DNA from: Tolypothrix bouteillei VB521301
GTDB taxonomy: Bacteria; Cyanobacteriota; Cyanobacteriia; Cyanobacteriales; Nostocaceae
DNA length: 64,000 nucleotides
Direction: 5' to 3'
Assembly (NCBI RefSeq): GCF_000760695.4
Contig: NZ_JHEG04000001.1
Location: forward strand, 2,762,452-2,826,451
The position numbers and the translations under genes are program-made. Below, piece after piece: positions 34,297-43,555 of this stretch. The notes beneath the pieces were generated by a model. The model was not told where the DNA came from, searched no databases, and worked only from the letters and a program-made list of their open reading frames with translations. Each line of letters starts with the position of its first letter. Positions within the stretch are counted from its first letter, which is position 1.

Positions 34297-36717
34297 ATGC
34301 CCCAGTACTTTGGAAAATTGCCGACAACTGACCAACCTTGGACTACTATTGGTAGGGTACAATCTGTCAACAAGAGCGATGCTGCAAAGCAGCCGCTTCG
34401 CGAACGCGTTATTCACCTAGAGTGTGGTGAAGCCCGTGTTAGTATTAGCGTACTCGCATCCAACTTGCTACGAGTGCGGATGTCCCCAACTGGTGAATTT
34501 CAACCCCGTCGTCCTTGGGCGGTAACACTGGACGACACAGAATGGACAAATGTACCTTTCGAGGTAAACGTAACAGATAGTGTTGTAGAAATTGAAACCG
34601 AGCAAATACGCGTGAGCGTACAGAGAGAAAAATGCCGTATAACCTGCTTTGATAAAGAAGGACGTCCCTTTGCTCAAGATACAGAGATGGCAATGGGTTG
34701 GCGATTGGGAGCAGTCGCCGCATGGAAACACATAGAAGCAGAAGAACACTTTTACGGATTTGGCGAACGCACTGGATTGCTGGATAAACTGAGCGAAGTC
34801 AAAACCAATTGGACGGTTGATGCTTTAGACTACAGTACCCAAACTGATGAAATGTATCAGGCAATACCGTTTTTTATAGCCTTGCGTCCCCAACTTGCAT
34901 ACGGTATTTTCTTCAACACCACTTTTTGGAGTCAGTTTGATATTGGTGCAGAAGCACCGGGTACCTTAAAAATGGAAACTCGTGGGAGCGAGTTAGATTA
35001 CTACATTATTTACGGTCCTGAACCTGCAGACATTCTTCGCACTTACACCCAGTTAACAGGTAGAATGGCACTACCACCAAAATGGTCACTTGGGTATCAC
35101 CAATGTCGTTGGAGTTACGAGTCAGAAACTATAGTACGGGAACTAGCGCAAGAATTTCGATCGCGTCAAATTCCCTGTGATGTCATCCATCTTGACATTG
35201 ATTACATGCGGGGTTACCGCGTGTTTACCTGGAGTCCCAACCGCTTTTCCGATCCTGCAAAACTGATTGGTGACTTGGGACAAAACGGTTTTAAAACCGT
35301 GACCATTATAGATCCAGGAGTGAAATACGAGCCAGAAGCCAATTACCACGTGTTTGACCAAGGGATAAAACACGACTATTTTGTCAGAAAAGTGGATGGA
35401 CAGTTGTTCCACGGCTATGTTTGGCCTGAAAAATCCGTGTTTCCTGACTTTTTGCGTTCTGATGTGCGTCATTGGTGGGGAGATTTGCAAAAAAGCCTGA
35501 CTGATGCAGGCGTTGCGGGAATATGGAATGATATGAACGAACCAGCCATTGACGATCGCCCTTTTGGGGATGGTGGAAATAAAATTTGGTTTCCTCTAGA
35601 TGCACCTCAAGGAGGGGATAAGGAAGACAAGGGAGACAAGGGGGAAGGTTCTACCGTGTCTCCCTTGTCTACTTTGCTCTCACATAGAGCTACTCACGCT
35701 GAAGTACATAATTTGTATGGTTTGTCAATGGCGAGAGCGAGTGCAGAAGGTTTGCAACGGTTGCGTCCCAATGAGCGTTCTTTTGTGCTGACTCGTTCTG
35801 GTTTTGCAGGAGTGCAGCGATGGTCATCGGTGTGGATGGGTGATAATCAGTCGTTGTGGGATCATTTAGAAATGTCCCTACCAATGCTGTGTAATATGGG
35901 GCTGTCTGGAGTAGCTTTTGTAGGATGCGATATTGGTGGATTTGCAGGTAATGCCACAGCAGAAATGTTTGCTCGGTGGATGCAGGTAGGAATGCTCTAC
36001 CCCTTCATGCGAGGTCACTCAGCTATGAGTACAGCACGCCACGAGCCGTGGGTGTTTGGAGAACGTACCGAGAAAATTTGTAGAGAATACATCAATCTAC
36101 GTTATCAACTGCTACCCTACCTTTATACCCTCTTTTGGGAAGCAGCAACCACAGGGACTCCTATTTTAAGACCGTTACTCTACCATTACCCCAACGATCC
36201 CAAAACTTATACCCTTTACGACCAGGTTTTACTCGGTTCTCATTTGATGGCTGCACCTGTTTACCGTCCTGGAGTAGAGCACCGTTCCGTATATTTGCCT
36301 GAAGGAACTTGGTATGATTGGTGGACGGGAGAGAGCTATCACGGTCCGGTTCACATCCTCGCTCATGCACCATTAGAAACAATGCCTCTTTATGTCCGCG
36401 CCGGGGCAATTATTCCCATGCAGCCCGTGATGCAGTATGTCGATGAGCGACCGCTAAACCAATTGCGATTGCGTATTTGGCATGGTGCTAGTGAGTTTAC
36501 CCTTTATGAAGATGACGGACATACATTTGAGTTTCAAAAAGGAGCTTTTGCAACGACAAATTACCGTGTTTTTGCTAATGCAGAACACACAATTTTAGAA
36601 ATTGAAGAACGACAAGGAGAATGGATACCACCATCCCGTGAAGTCATTGTTGAACTTGTTGGAGTGGGTAAACAACAATTTCAAGATGATGGAAAACCGC
36701 GTACTTTGAAATTTTAA
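34297..36717 (+). CDS. Glycoside hydrolase family 31, alpha-glucosidase type
   Basis: The 806-residue enzyme has an N-terminal galactose-mutarotase-like beta domain (~20-230), a TIM barrel (~235-600) and C-terminal beta domains. The GH31 nucleophile is Asp412 in GIWNDMNEP, and the acid/base is Asp516 in WMGDN. HGYVWPEKSVFPDFL and HSAMSTARHEPWVFGERTE are further family motifs. It should hydrolyse terminal alpha-glucosidic bonds of glycogen- or starch-derived oligosaccharides. Residues ~438-463 (KEDKGDKGEG...SPLSTLLSHR) are a low-complexity insert close to the nucleophile, coded by an intergenic-type repeat that contains a 12-bp inverted repeat (see findings). No signal peptide is seen. Confidence 0.92.
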   Translation: MPQYFGKLPTTDQPWTTIGRVQSVNKSDAAKQPLRERVIHLECGEARVSISVLASNLLRVRMSPTGEFQPRRPWAVTLDDTEWTNVPFEVNVTDSVVEIETEQIRVSVQREKCRITCFDKEGRPFAQDTEMAMGWRLGAVAAWKHIEAEEHFYGFGERTGLLDKLSEVKTNWTVDALDYSTQTDEMYQAIPFFIALRPQLAYGIFFNTTFWSQFDIGAEAPGTLKMETRGSELDYYIIYGPEPADILRTYTQLTGRMALPPKWSLGYHQCRWSYESETIVRELAQEFRSRQIPCDVIHLDIDYMRGYRVFTWSPNRFSDPAKLIGDLGQNGFKTVTIIDPGVKYEPEANYHVFDQGIKHDYFVRKVDGQLFHGYVWPEKSVFPDFLRSDVRHWWGDLQKSLTDAGVAGIWNDMNEPAIDDRPFGDGGNKIWFPLDAPQGGDKEDKGDKGEGSTVSPLSTLLSHRATHAEVHNLYGLSMARASAEGLQRLRPNERSFVLTRSGFAGVQRWSSVWMGDNQSLWDHLEMSLPMLCNMGLSGVAFVGCDIGGFAGNATAEMFARWMQVGMLYPFMRGHSAMSTARHEPWVFGERTEKICREYINLRYQLLPYLYTLFWEAATTGTPILRPLLYHYPNDPKTYTLYDQVLLGSHLMAAPVYRPGVEHRSVYLPEGTWYDWWTGESYHGPVHILAHAPLETMPLYVRAGAIIPMQPVMQYVDERPLNQLRLRIWHGASEFTLYEDDGHTFEFQKGAFATTNYRVFANAEHTILEIEERQGEWIPPSREVIVELVGVGKQQFQDDGKPRTLKF
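35611..35690 (+). repeat. Low-complexity repeat inserted in frame in the GH31 gene
   Basis: This GGGGATAAGGAAGACAAGGG-type DNA contains a 12-bp inverted repeat (AGACAAGGGAGA 35625-35636 / TCTCCCTTGTCT 35659-35670). Similar DNA is intergenic at 51206-51300 and 53030-53100. The insertion keeps the frame. Confidence 0.7.
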
Positions 36718-36727
36718 TAGTTAGTAA

Positions 36728-36747
36728 GGGCGCAAGGCTTTGCGCCC
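36728..36747 (+). terminator. Palindrome after the GH31 gene
   Basis: GGGCGCAA-GGCT-TTGCGCCC begins 11 bp past the stop codon. It has the same arms as the palindrome at 8427-8446, so it belongs to a dispersed family that may serve as a terminator or mRNA stabiliser. The rest of the ~330-base gap shows no gene. Confidence 0.6.
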
Positions 36748-37048
36748 CTATACTGATAATTTCTCTGCCAGTTGCATAAGTTCTGTTTGACAAAAAAAGA
36801 ATTTATGTAAAAATAACATATGTGATAATAATAATACATTGTATTAGAATCGATCTCAAATTTATTTCTAAGCTGCGTCTACTTTGAAATCCATAGTTTT
36901 TACCTTAGAGAAAAACTCAAGTTTTCGATCTGGGTTGGGTTTTTCTGTTTGCTATAGCCTCAAATCTTGCTCTACCTGAAGCAAACAGATTGAGAGTTTC
37001 ATGCATCTATTTTTAAAAAACATTTAAAAACACCTAGGAGATGCAACG

Positions 37049-39820
37049 ATGTTAAGTAGCACCTATGACCAAGGTTTAGTGGCGCTATCGATAGTGCTGG
37101 CAGTACTTTCATCCTATACAGCCTTAGACCTAGCCGGAAGAGTGAGTGCAGTGGAGAAAAGGGTAAGGCTGGCTTGGTTGATTGGTGGTGCAATTACGAT
37201 GGGTATTGGGATCTGGTCAATGCACTTTGTTGCCATGCTAGCCTTTAGTTTACCAATACCTATCGTCTATGATGTGGGAATTGTTGTATTCTCAATAACG
37301 CCCGCGATCGCGACTTCAGCAGGTGCGCTTTTTCTTGCAAGTCGTCGGTTTATGAGTATGAAGCGATTGCTCACTGGCGGTGTATTAATGGGTTTAGGAA
37401 TTGCATCTATGCATTATATTGGTATGGCAGCGATGCGGATGGATGCCTCTACTCACTACGATATCCTATTGTTTGTGCTGTCAGTTGCGATCGCGATCGG
37501 CGCGTCAATAGCAGCGTTGTATATTGCCTTTCAATTCCGCATACAAACGAGTAAAACAGGAAGATCGTCTCGGATTTTCAGTGCGATCGTTATGGGGGCT
37601 GCTATCTCCGGGATGCACTATACAGGAATGGCGGCAGTTTCTTTCACACCAACAAAAGTTGTGAGTTCAGTCTTAGCAAACCGGGTTGTGCAATCTTCTC
37701 TCACTTGGCTTGCGATCGGCATTGGCATGGCTACACTCGTTGTCTTAAGTGTTACACTGCTGACATCATTTGCGGATCGACGCATAACATCTCAAACAAC
37801 TCTTCTGAAACAACAAGAAGTTGAAGCGCAACGATTGCAACAATTTACAGAAATGACTCTACGCATTCGGCGTTCTCTGAAGTTGGAAGATGTTCTCAAT
37901 ACTGCTGTGAGTGAAGTGCAGCAAGTATTAGGTGCCGATCGCGCTATTATCCGTCGGTTGAATCGTGATTGGAGCGGTACCATTATTGCTGAATCCGTTG
38001 CTCAAGGTTGGATTTCTACTTTGGGTCATACAATGGACGATTCTTTTTGGGAACGTTATCTCGAATCTTATAATAATGGTCGAGTTTGGGTTATTGATAA
38101 TATTTACCAAGTGGGTTTTGCTGAGGAGCATCTGGCGATTTTAAAGCACTTTCAGATTAAAGCTTATATAGCTGCACCTATCCTACAAAACGATCGACTT
38201 CAGGGTTTACTTTTTGCTCATCAGTGTTCTAATGCTCGGATTTGGCAAAAGTGGGAAATTGAATTGTTTCGACAACTCGCAGTTCAAATTGGCATTGCTC
38301 TAGAACAAGCAAGTCTCCTCCATGAATTACAACAAGCGCAGGAAGTGCTGCGGTTACGCGAGCGTGCCATTGCTGCTGCTAGCAATGGTATTCTCATTAC
38401 CGCTCCACTACAGGAAGATAACCCCATCGTCTTTTGCAATGCAGCATTTGAAACCATGACGGGTTACTCACTAGAAGAAGTATTGGGGCGTAACTGTCGC
38501 TTTTTACAGGGAGAAGGCACAAACCCTGCTACTGTAAGAGAAATCAACAATGCCGTGAAGCAAGAGCGGGATTGCCAAGTTGTTATTAAGAATTATCGCA
38601 AAGATGGTACCCCTTTCTGGAACCAATTGGCCATTTCACCAGTGCGAAATGCCTCCGGGCAAGTTATAAATTTTATTGGGGTACAAGCGGACATCACAGA
38701 ACAAATGCAGGTACAAGAACAATTGCGGCTTAGTAAAGAAAATTTACAGAATCAAGTCGTAGAATTGTTAAGTGATGTTGAAGAAGCGTCTAGAGGTGAC
38801 CTGACCGTGCATGCCCAGATGAGTAAGGGCGAGATTGGTATTGTAGCCAACTTTTTCAATGCTATTATTGAAAGCCTGCGCCACATTGTGATTCAAGTAA
38901 AACAAGCCGTTCAACAGGTGAATGTACTTGTAGGGGAAAACTCACAAGCGACGCGTCTGTTGGCAGATGATGCACTCAAACAAGCGGATGAGATTACTCG
39001 TACCCTAAAATCTTTAGATGAAATGGTACTTTCAATTCAAGCTGTAGCAGATAGCGCCCATAAAGCAGCAGTTATGGCACGTACTGCATCAACAACTGCA
39101 GAAGTTGGTAGAGATTCAATGGAGCGCACAGTTGATAGCATCACGAACCTACATTTGACTATGGCAGAAGCTGCTAAAAAGGTGAAACAGCTTGGTGAAT
39201 CATCTCAAAAGATTTCCAAAGTTGTGTCTTTAATTAACCAAATTGCCTTGCAAACCAACGTAATATCAATCAATGCTAGTATTGAGGCAGCAAAAGCAGG
39301 TGAGGAAGGTCAGGCTTTTGCAGTTGTGGCAGAAGAAGTTGGGGATTTAGCTGCTCATTCAGCTCAAGCGACGGAAGAAATTCAACAGATTGTACGAAAT
39401 ATACAGATTGAAACTAGTGAAGTTGTGAAAGCTGTGGAACAAGGCATGACACAGGTTGTGGAAGGCACAGATTCAGTAAAAGATACCAAGCAACAGCTTG
39501 AGAAAATTTTAGAAGTGTCTCGTGAAATTGACTTGTTAGTACAGTCTATTTCCCATGCAACAGTATCTCAAGCGCAAACTTCGCAAGAGGTAGCGTCTTT
39601 GATGAAACAGATTGCTCAAGATTCACTTCATACGAGCGATTTCTCTCGCTTGATGTCTAGTTCCTTGGAAAAAACTGTAGACGTAGCACAACAGTTACAA
39701 GCTTCAGTCACTGTGTTCAAGACCGATCCTGAGGAAAGGCTGAGTGTTGAACCTTTGGAAGCAGCAGATATTGCTCAGTCTTCTGGTCGGGATTCTGTTG
39801 TGTTAAAGATGACACAATAA
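37049..39820 (+). CDS. Multisensor chemoreceptor-like protein: MHYT, GAF, LOV-type PAS and MCP signalling domains
   Basis: The 923-residue protein has a seven-helix MHYT domain with three motifs (MHFVAML at 58, MHYIGMAAM at 121, MHYTGMAAV at 189), proposed in the literature to bind copper and sense gases. A GAF domain (~270-415) looks like those of cyanobacteriochromes, but the usual bilin Cys-His is Glu360-His361. A PAS domain has GRNCRFLQGEGTN with Cys483, the flavin-adduct cysteine of LOV photoreceptors. A linker follows, then an MCP signalling domain whose tip is INASIEAAKAGEEGQAFAVV (~740-765). No che genes are adjacent. Blue-light taxis or signalling through CheA/CheW is likely. Confidence 0.9.
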   Translation: MLSSTYDQGLVALSIVLAVLSSYTALDLAGRVSAVEKRVRLAWLIGGAITMGIGIWSMHFVAMLAFSLPIPIVYDVGIVVFSITPAIATSAGALFLASRRFMSMKRLLTGGVLMGLGIASMHYIGMAAMRMDASTHYDILLFVLSVAIAIGASIAALYIAFQFRIQTSKTGRSSRIFSAIVMGAAISGMHYTGMAAVSFTPTKVVSSVLANRVVQSSLTWLAIGIGMATLVVLSVTLLTSFADRRITSQTTLLKQQEVEAQRLQQFTEMTLRIRRSLKLEDVLNTAVSEVQQVLGADRAIIRRLNRDWSGTIIAESVAQGWISTLGHTMDDSFWERYLESYNNGRVWVIDNIYQVGFAEEHLAILKHFQIKAYIAAPILQNDRLQGLLFAHQCSNARIWQKWEIELFRQLAVQIGIALEQASLLHELQQAQEVLRLRERAIAAASNGILITAPLQEDNPIVFCNAAFETMTGYSLEEVLGRNCRFLQGEGTNPATVREINNAVKQERDCQVVIKNYRKDGTPFWNQLAISPVRNASGQVINFIGVQADITEQMQVQEQLRLSKENLQNQVVELLSDVEEASRGDLTVHAQMSKGEIGIVANFFNAIIESLRHIVIQVKQAVQQVNVLVGENSQATRLLADDALKQADEITRTLKSLDEMVLSIQAVADSAHKAAVMARTASTTAEVGRDSMERTVDSITNLHLTMAEAAKKVKQLGESSQKISKVVSLINQIALQTNVISINASIEAAKAGEEGQAFAVVAEEVGDLAAHSAQATEEIQQIVRNIQIETSEVVKAVEQGMTQVVEGTDSVKDTKQQLEKILEVSREIDLLVQSISHATVSQAQTSQEVASLMKQIAQDSLHTSDFSRLMSSSLEKTVDVAQQLQASVTVFKTDPEERLSVEPLEAADIAQSSGRDSVVLKMTQ

Positions 39821-39877
39821 TCAAGGCGAATGAAAAATTAAGGTAATAGAAAATTGAGGCGAATAGAATTCGCGGTC

Positions 39878-39909
39878 ATGTAGAGACGTAGCACGTTACG
39901 TCTCTACAT
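39878..39909. terminator. Bidirectional hairpin of a dispersed repeat type
   Basis: A perfect 13-bp stem (ATGTAGAGACGTA / TACGTCTCTACAT) with a 6-base loop lies between two convergent genes. The TGTAGAGACG palindrome is, to my knowledge, widely dispersed in Nostocales genomes. Confidence 0.75.
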
Positions 39910-39914
39910 AACGA

Positions 39915-40559
39915 CTAACCTTCGTACACAATCAAATGAGTTGGTTTGTGAGTGCGAATAAAGTTTGTCATAATGTCCCGTTCTTTAACAGTTGGTGTTG
40001 CAAAACAACCAGCAGTACCAGTGTTAGCATTTTGAGCCAAAGCAGAGGGATCGTAGTGAACGCCTATACCCGAACGTCCCGTACTAAATAGAGGTGTCAC
40101 TGGAGACCAAACACCACCAAATTCTGGTTTATTTCCTGGTGGTGTACCCACCACTCCGGGGTTGTCAAACTTGTAAATTCCAAAAGGTACAGGTGTTTCA
40201 GAACCAGCAACATCGGAGGGAGTTTGCTTGCCAACTCGACCGGAAACAGCTTGTACTGTATTAATAACGTTACCATTGCTATCTATAAGCCGAGTTTCAT
40301 AAACTCTTAAACCACCACCGATGGTTTTTGTCGTTCTTTTTGCAACAACTCGTGCTGTTTTGATACTTGTAAGAAACTCATTAGCGACCCAGCGATTTGT
40401 TCCAATTTGTACCCACTTCCTGTTTCCTGCTTGCACGGGTTCGCCAGTCACTTGAACTTCAGTACCATTGCTGAGAGAACCAACTGATTCCCCATTGGGT
40501 TTAGAACGCACTGTGAGAGGATCGCCTTCTTTTGTTGCAACGTAAAAAATACTAGCCAT
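39915..40559 (-). CDS. SH3-domain protein with an L,D-transpeptidase-like C-terminal domain
   Basis: I place the start at the ATG at 40559 (MASIFYVATKEGDPLTVRSK), which has an AGG ribosome site; the frame extends 27 codons further upstream, but that part looks non-coding. The ~214-residue protein has a bacterial SH3 domain (about 1-65, VRSKPNGESVGSLSNGTEVQ) and a C-terminal domain with ETPVPFGIYKFDNPG, GIGVHYDP and TAGCFATPT. These resemble the His and Cys catalytic region of YkuD-type L,D-transpeptidases in a divergent form. It lacks a visible signal peptide. A peptidoglycan-related role is likely but the activity is uncertain. Confidence 0.7.
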   Translation of the reverse strand: MASIFYVATKEGDPLTVRSKPNGESVGSLSNGTEVQVTGEPVQAGNRKWVQIGTNRWVANEFLTSIKTARVVAKRTTKTIGGGLRVYETRLIDSNGNVINTVQAVSGRVGKQTPSDVAGSETPVPFGIYKFDNPGVVGTPPGNKPEFGGVWSPVTPLFSTGRSGIGVHYDPSALAQNANTGTAGCFATPTVKERDIMTNFIRTHKPTHLIVYEG

Positions 40560-40858
40560 TAATATATGCCTGACAGATGTTAAAAGTAATGAAAACTTTT
40601 CCTGCTGGGAATTGTTTTTGCTGACATCAAAATACTTCAATCTCTGCTGACAAAATTACGGATAGCCTCTTAAGAGATTCGGAATTGCAACATCCCCAAC
40701 TTCTTGATGGATACAGCCGATTGATGGGATAAGCTGTGCTGCCTTTTATTTTCTCATATTGACCTAGTTATAAAAAAGATAATCAGTTAAGATTTATATT
40801 CGTATTCCTCTACACTTAAGGTATACAAACAATAAGGGTTAAAATATTTAATTCTCTA

Positions 40859-41710
40859 ATGCAGCAACCCAAGCCCCAACAAACGGCAGCGATTCTTAAA
40901 GCCGAATGGAATGACTTGATTGTCGAGTACGGTCGTTTGCAAGAGGTCGGAGATTTCGACTTCGCAATGCCCAAATATGCTATCAGTGTAGCGTTTCTTC
41001 CTCACGAACGTGTCACTTGGTCGGTGGATGGGAGTAAGCCGCAAACCTCGGCTTTGCCTGCAGGAAGCGTGTTTCTATATTCGGATCGGGAGTTTGTATG
41101 GCACAGGCGCGAAAAGGAGAGCGAATACGTAAATCTGAAGATCGAGCCAGTGTTACTTAACAGACTGGCAAATGAAAGCGGGCTCTCTACTCCCGTTAGG
41201 TTGGAACACAGAGTGCTTTTTCCCGATCCAACTATTCTACACGTGGCGCATTTGTTGAAGTCCGAACTAGTTAATAGTGGTTTTGCGGGAAATTTGTATG
41301 TTGAATCGTTGCGAAATTTGCTAGCAGTGCATCTCCTCAGAAATTACGGTGGAGTCTTAAGTCATTCTACTCCAGAGGAAATCGGTGTTCTAGATGTTTT
41401 AAAACTCAAGCACATTAAAGATTATATTGAAGACAATTTAGCCAGTGAATTAGCGATCGCAACTCTTGCGGCGTTAGTCCCCATGAGCCAGTTTCATTTT
41501 GCCCGTGCTTTCAAAACGCTTGTAGGAGAACCGCCACACCGCTACATTCTGCAACGACGAATCGAACGGGCAAAAGTCTTACTAAAAGTGACTCGGTTCT
41601 CGTCAGCAGAAATTGCTTACCAAGTGGGTTTTTCCAATCCGAGTCACTTTACCGCGCAATTTCGCAAGCTTACAGGGGTAACGCCAAAGCAATTTCGCGA
41701 CAGTGCATAA
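40859..41710 (+). CDS. AraC-family transcriptional regulator
   Basis: The 283-residue protein has a cupin-like ligand-binding N-terminal half (~20-150, including LPAGSVFLYSDREFVWHRRE) and a C-terminal double helix-turn-helix (~185-283: LATLAALVPMSQFHFARAFK and IAYQVGFSNPSHFTAQFRKL, then GVTPKQFRDS). It is the first gene of a same-strand cluster of enzymes (hydrolase, NTF2-like, aldo/keto reductase, SnoaL-like) and is the probable regulator. The last gene of the cluster is a truncated relative of its N-terminal half. Confidence 0.88.
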   Translation: MQQPKPQQTAAILKAEWNDLIVEYGRLQEVGDFDFAMPKYAISVAFLPHERVTWSVDGSKPQTSALPAGSVFLYSDREFVWHRREKESEYVNLKIEPVLLNRLANESGLSTPVRLEHRVLFPDPTILHVAHLLKSELVNSGFAGNLYVESLRNLLAVHLLRNYGGVLSHSTPEEIGVLDVLKLKHIKDYIEDNLASELAIATLAALVPMSQFHFARAFKTLVGEPPHRYILQRRIERAKVLLKVTRFSSAEIAYQVGFSNPSHFTAQFRKLTGVTPKQFRDSA

Positions 41711-41814
41711 ATTGAACCGAGCATAATTTTGATATAACCGCGCAAGAATGGGGCGTGAATGCTTTGGGCAGATTCTTTAAATTGGATTTAACAAGAAACA
41801 ACGGAGAACGAACA

Positions 41815-42873
41815 ATGAAAACAATGCTTTCCGCTATTAAAGCTTCTGCCCTCTCACTAGTATTGTTAACTAGTAGCGCTTATGCCCATTCACAAAATCT
41901 GTCAGAAAGCAAGAATTCAACACAGCCGCAAGTGCAGCAACTTTCTGATACTGTCATCGCTGCTAACGCCTACAAACCCGGTGTAAATCGAGTTACATTT
42001 CAAAGTGAAGGCGAAACGCTAGTTGGGAACTTGTACTTACCTGCTAGCTACAAAGCTGGCGATAAGTTACCCGCAGCGATCGTCGCAGGTTCTTGGACAA
42101 CAGTGAAAGAGCAAATGCCCAGTATATATGCTCGAAAGCTTGCAGAACAAGGCTTTGCAGCCTTAGCATTTGATTTTCGTACCTTTGGGGAAAGCGGCGG
42201 TAAGATTCGCAGTTTTGAATCTCCCACTGCCAAGATAGTAGATATCAAAAATGCTGTTAGCTTCCTGCAAACTGTCGATGCAGTCGATCGCAACCGGATT
42301 GCTGGGTTGGGTGTTTGCGCTTCAGCGGGTTATATGGCGGTAGCTACAGCAACTGATTCCCGTATCAAGTCATTTGTCGCTGTTGCGCCTTGGATTCATG
42401 ATGCAGCAATTGTAAATACCATCTACGGTGGTGAAAAAGCTGTACGGGAAAAAATCAAAATTGCACAAGCAGCACGCACAAAACTACAGCAAACAGGTCA
42501 GGTGGACTATGTACCTGCAGCTAGCGCAACGAATGGTGCTGCAGCAATGTACGGTAATATCGACTACTATCTTAATCCCAAACGTGGTGCAATTCCCCAA
42601 TGGGCAAACAAATTTGCAGTGATGTCTTGGGCGGAGTGGTTGACCTTTAGTGCCATGCCACAAGCCAAGCAAATCAAAGTCCCTACATTGTTTATCCATA
42701 GTGAGAAAGCCGCAATTCCTGATGGTGCGCGTCGATTCTTTGCAGCCATCCCTGGCAATAACAAAAACATGGTTTGGTTTCCCGAAACGCAACAATTTGA
42801 TTTCTATGACCGAGAAGCCACTATTAACCAAGCCGTTGCTCTCACGGTTAAGCAATTAAGAACATCTCTATAA
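41815..42873 (+). CDS. Secreted alpha/beta hydrolase (YcjY-like)
   Basis: The ATG at 41815 has a GGAGAACG ribosome site and gives a clear signal peptide (MKTMLSAIKASALSLVLLTS, cleavage near AYA-HS), so I prefer it to the ATG 60 bases upstream. The ~352-residue product has the nucleophile elbow GVCASAGYMA (Ser), an upstream oxyanion region (AAIVAGSWTTVKEQMP) and the C-terminal core with LFIHSEKAAIPDGAR, as in dienelactone/YcjY-like hydrolases. It probably acts in the periplasm. Substrate unknown. It follows the AraC regulator by about 100 bp. Confidence 0.85.
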   Translation: MKTMLSAIKASALSLVLLTSSAYAHSQNLSESKNSTQPQVQQLSDTVIAANAYKPGVNRVTFQSEGETLVGNLYLPASYKAGDKLPAAIVAGSWTTVKEQMPSIYARKLAEQGFAALAFDFRTFGESGGKIRSFESPTAKIVDIKNAVSFLQTVDAVDRNRIAGLGVCASAGYMAVATATDSRIKSFVAVAPWIHDAAIVNTIYGGEKAVREKIKIAQAARTKLQQTGQVDYVPAASATNGAAAMYGNIDYYLNPKRGAIPQWANKFAVMSWAEWLTFSAMPQAKQIKVPTLFIHSEKAAIPDGARRFFAAIPGNNKNMVWFPETQQFDFYDREATINQAVALTVKQLRTSL

Positions 42874-42931
42874 AGGCTTGAAACATTGGATCGTCATTTC
42901 TGTAAAACTTTAAAACCAGGATTTTGTCAAG

Positions 42932-43477
42932 ATGTTAATGCAAAAAGCTTTAATTGGCGCAACCTTAATGCTGAGTTTGTTGACCATCGGACCTCAAACC
43001 CAAGCTGGTATCACAACACACATAGCAACTGCAAACACTAATGCCGAAGCAATCCGCCAAAACAACGAGCAAACAATCCGCACGTACTTCCAGTTGTTAT
43101 CCCAAAAACGCATGGATGAATGGCTAAAACTATGGGCGGATGATGGGGTACAAGATATGCCCTACTCTCCTGCTGGATTTCCCAAACGCGTTGAAGGCAA
43201 AGCCGCCGTCGCCAAACATTATTCGGCACTACCAACTAGTGTTGGACGCATGGTGTTCCCTGACTTAAAAATTTACCCTACTACTGACCCCAATACTTTC
43301 TTTGTAGAATTTCGTGGCGAAATTGAAGTACTGGCAACGAAAAAGCCTTACAACAACACTTACGCCGGACTCTTTCAATTCCACAATGGTAAGGTTGTAC
43401 TGTTTCGTGAATACTACAACCCTATCGTGTTCGTAGAAGCTTGGGGTAATCCCAGTGGCTTTACTCAGCAGAAGTAA
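42932..43477 (+). CDS. Secreted NTF2-like / SnoaL-like protein
   Basis: The 181-residue protein has a signal peptide (cleavage near TQA-GI) and one NTF2-like domain (~45-170: TIRTYFQLLSQKRMDEWLKL, VEGKAAVAKHYSALP, GLFQFHNGKVVLFREYYNP), similar to PhzA/B and SnoaL folds. Such proteins bind or isomerise small hydrophobic or aromatic molecules. It sits between the hydrolase and the aldo/keto reductase and is probably in the same transcript. Confidence 0.82.
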   Translation: MLMQKALIGATLMLSLLTIGPQTQAGITTHIATANTNAEAIRQNNEQTIRTYFQLLSQKRMDEWLKLWADDGVQDMPYSPAGFPKRVEGKAAVAKHYSALPTSVGRMVFPDLKIYPTTDPNTFFVEFRGEIEVLATKKPYNNTYAGLFQFHNGKVVLFREYYNPIVFVEAWGNPSGFTQQK

Positions 43478-43555
43478 TTTAACAGTGCAGAACAAAAAGA
43501 GTTTCACTATCACTCCAAACACTTTTTAAATATACACGTTAAGGAGCTACGAATT

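Noticed and set aside
37860..38330. GAF domain as a bilin-binding cyanobacteriochrome
   Set aside because: The Cys-His of the chromophore site is Glu360-His361 here, so covalent bilin attachment is unlikely.
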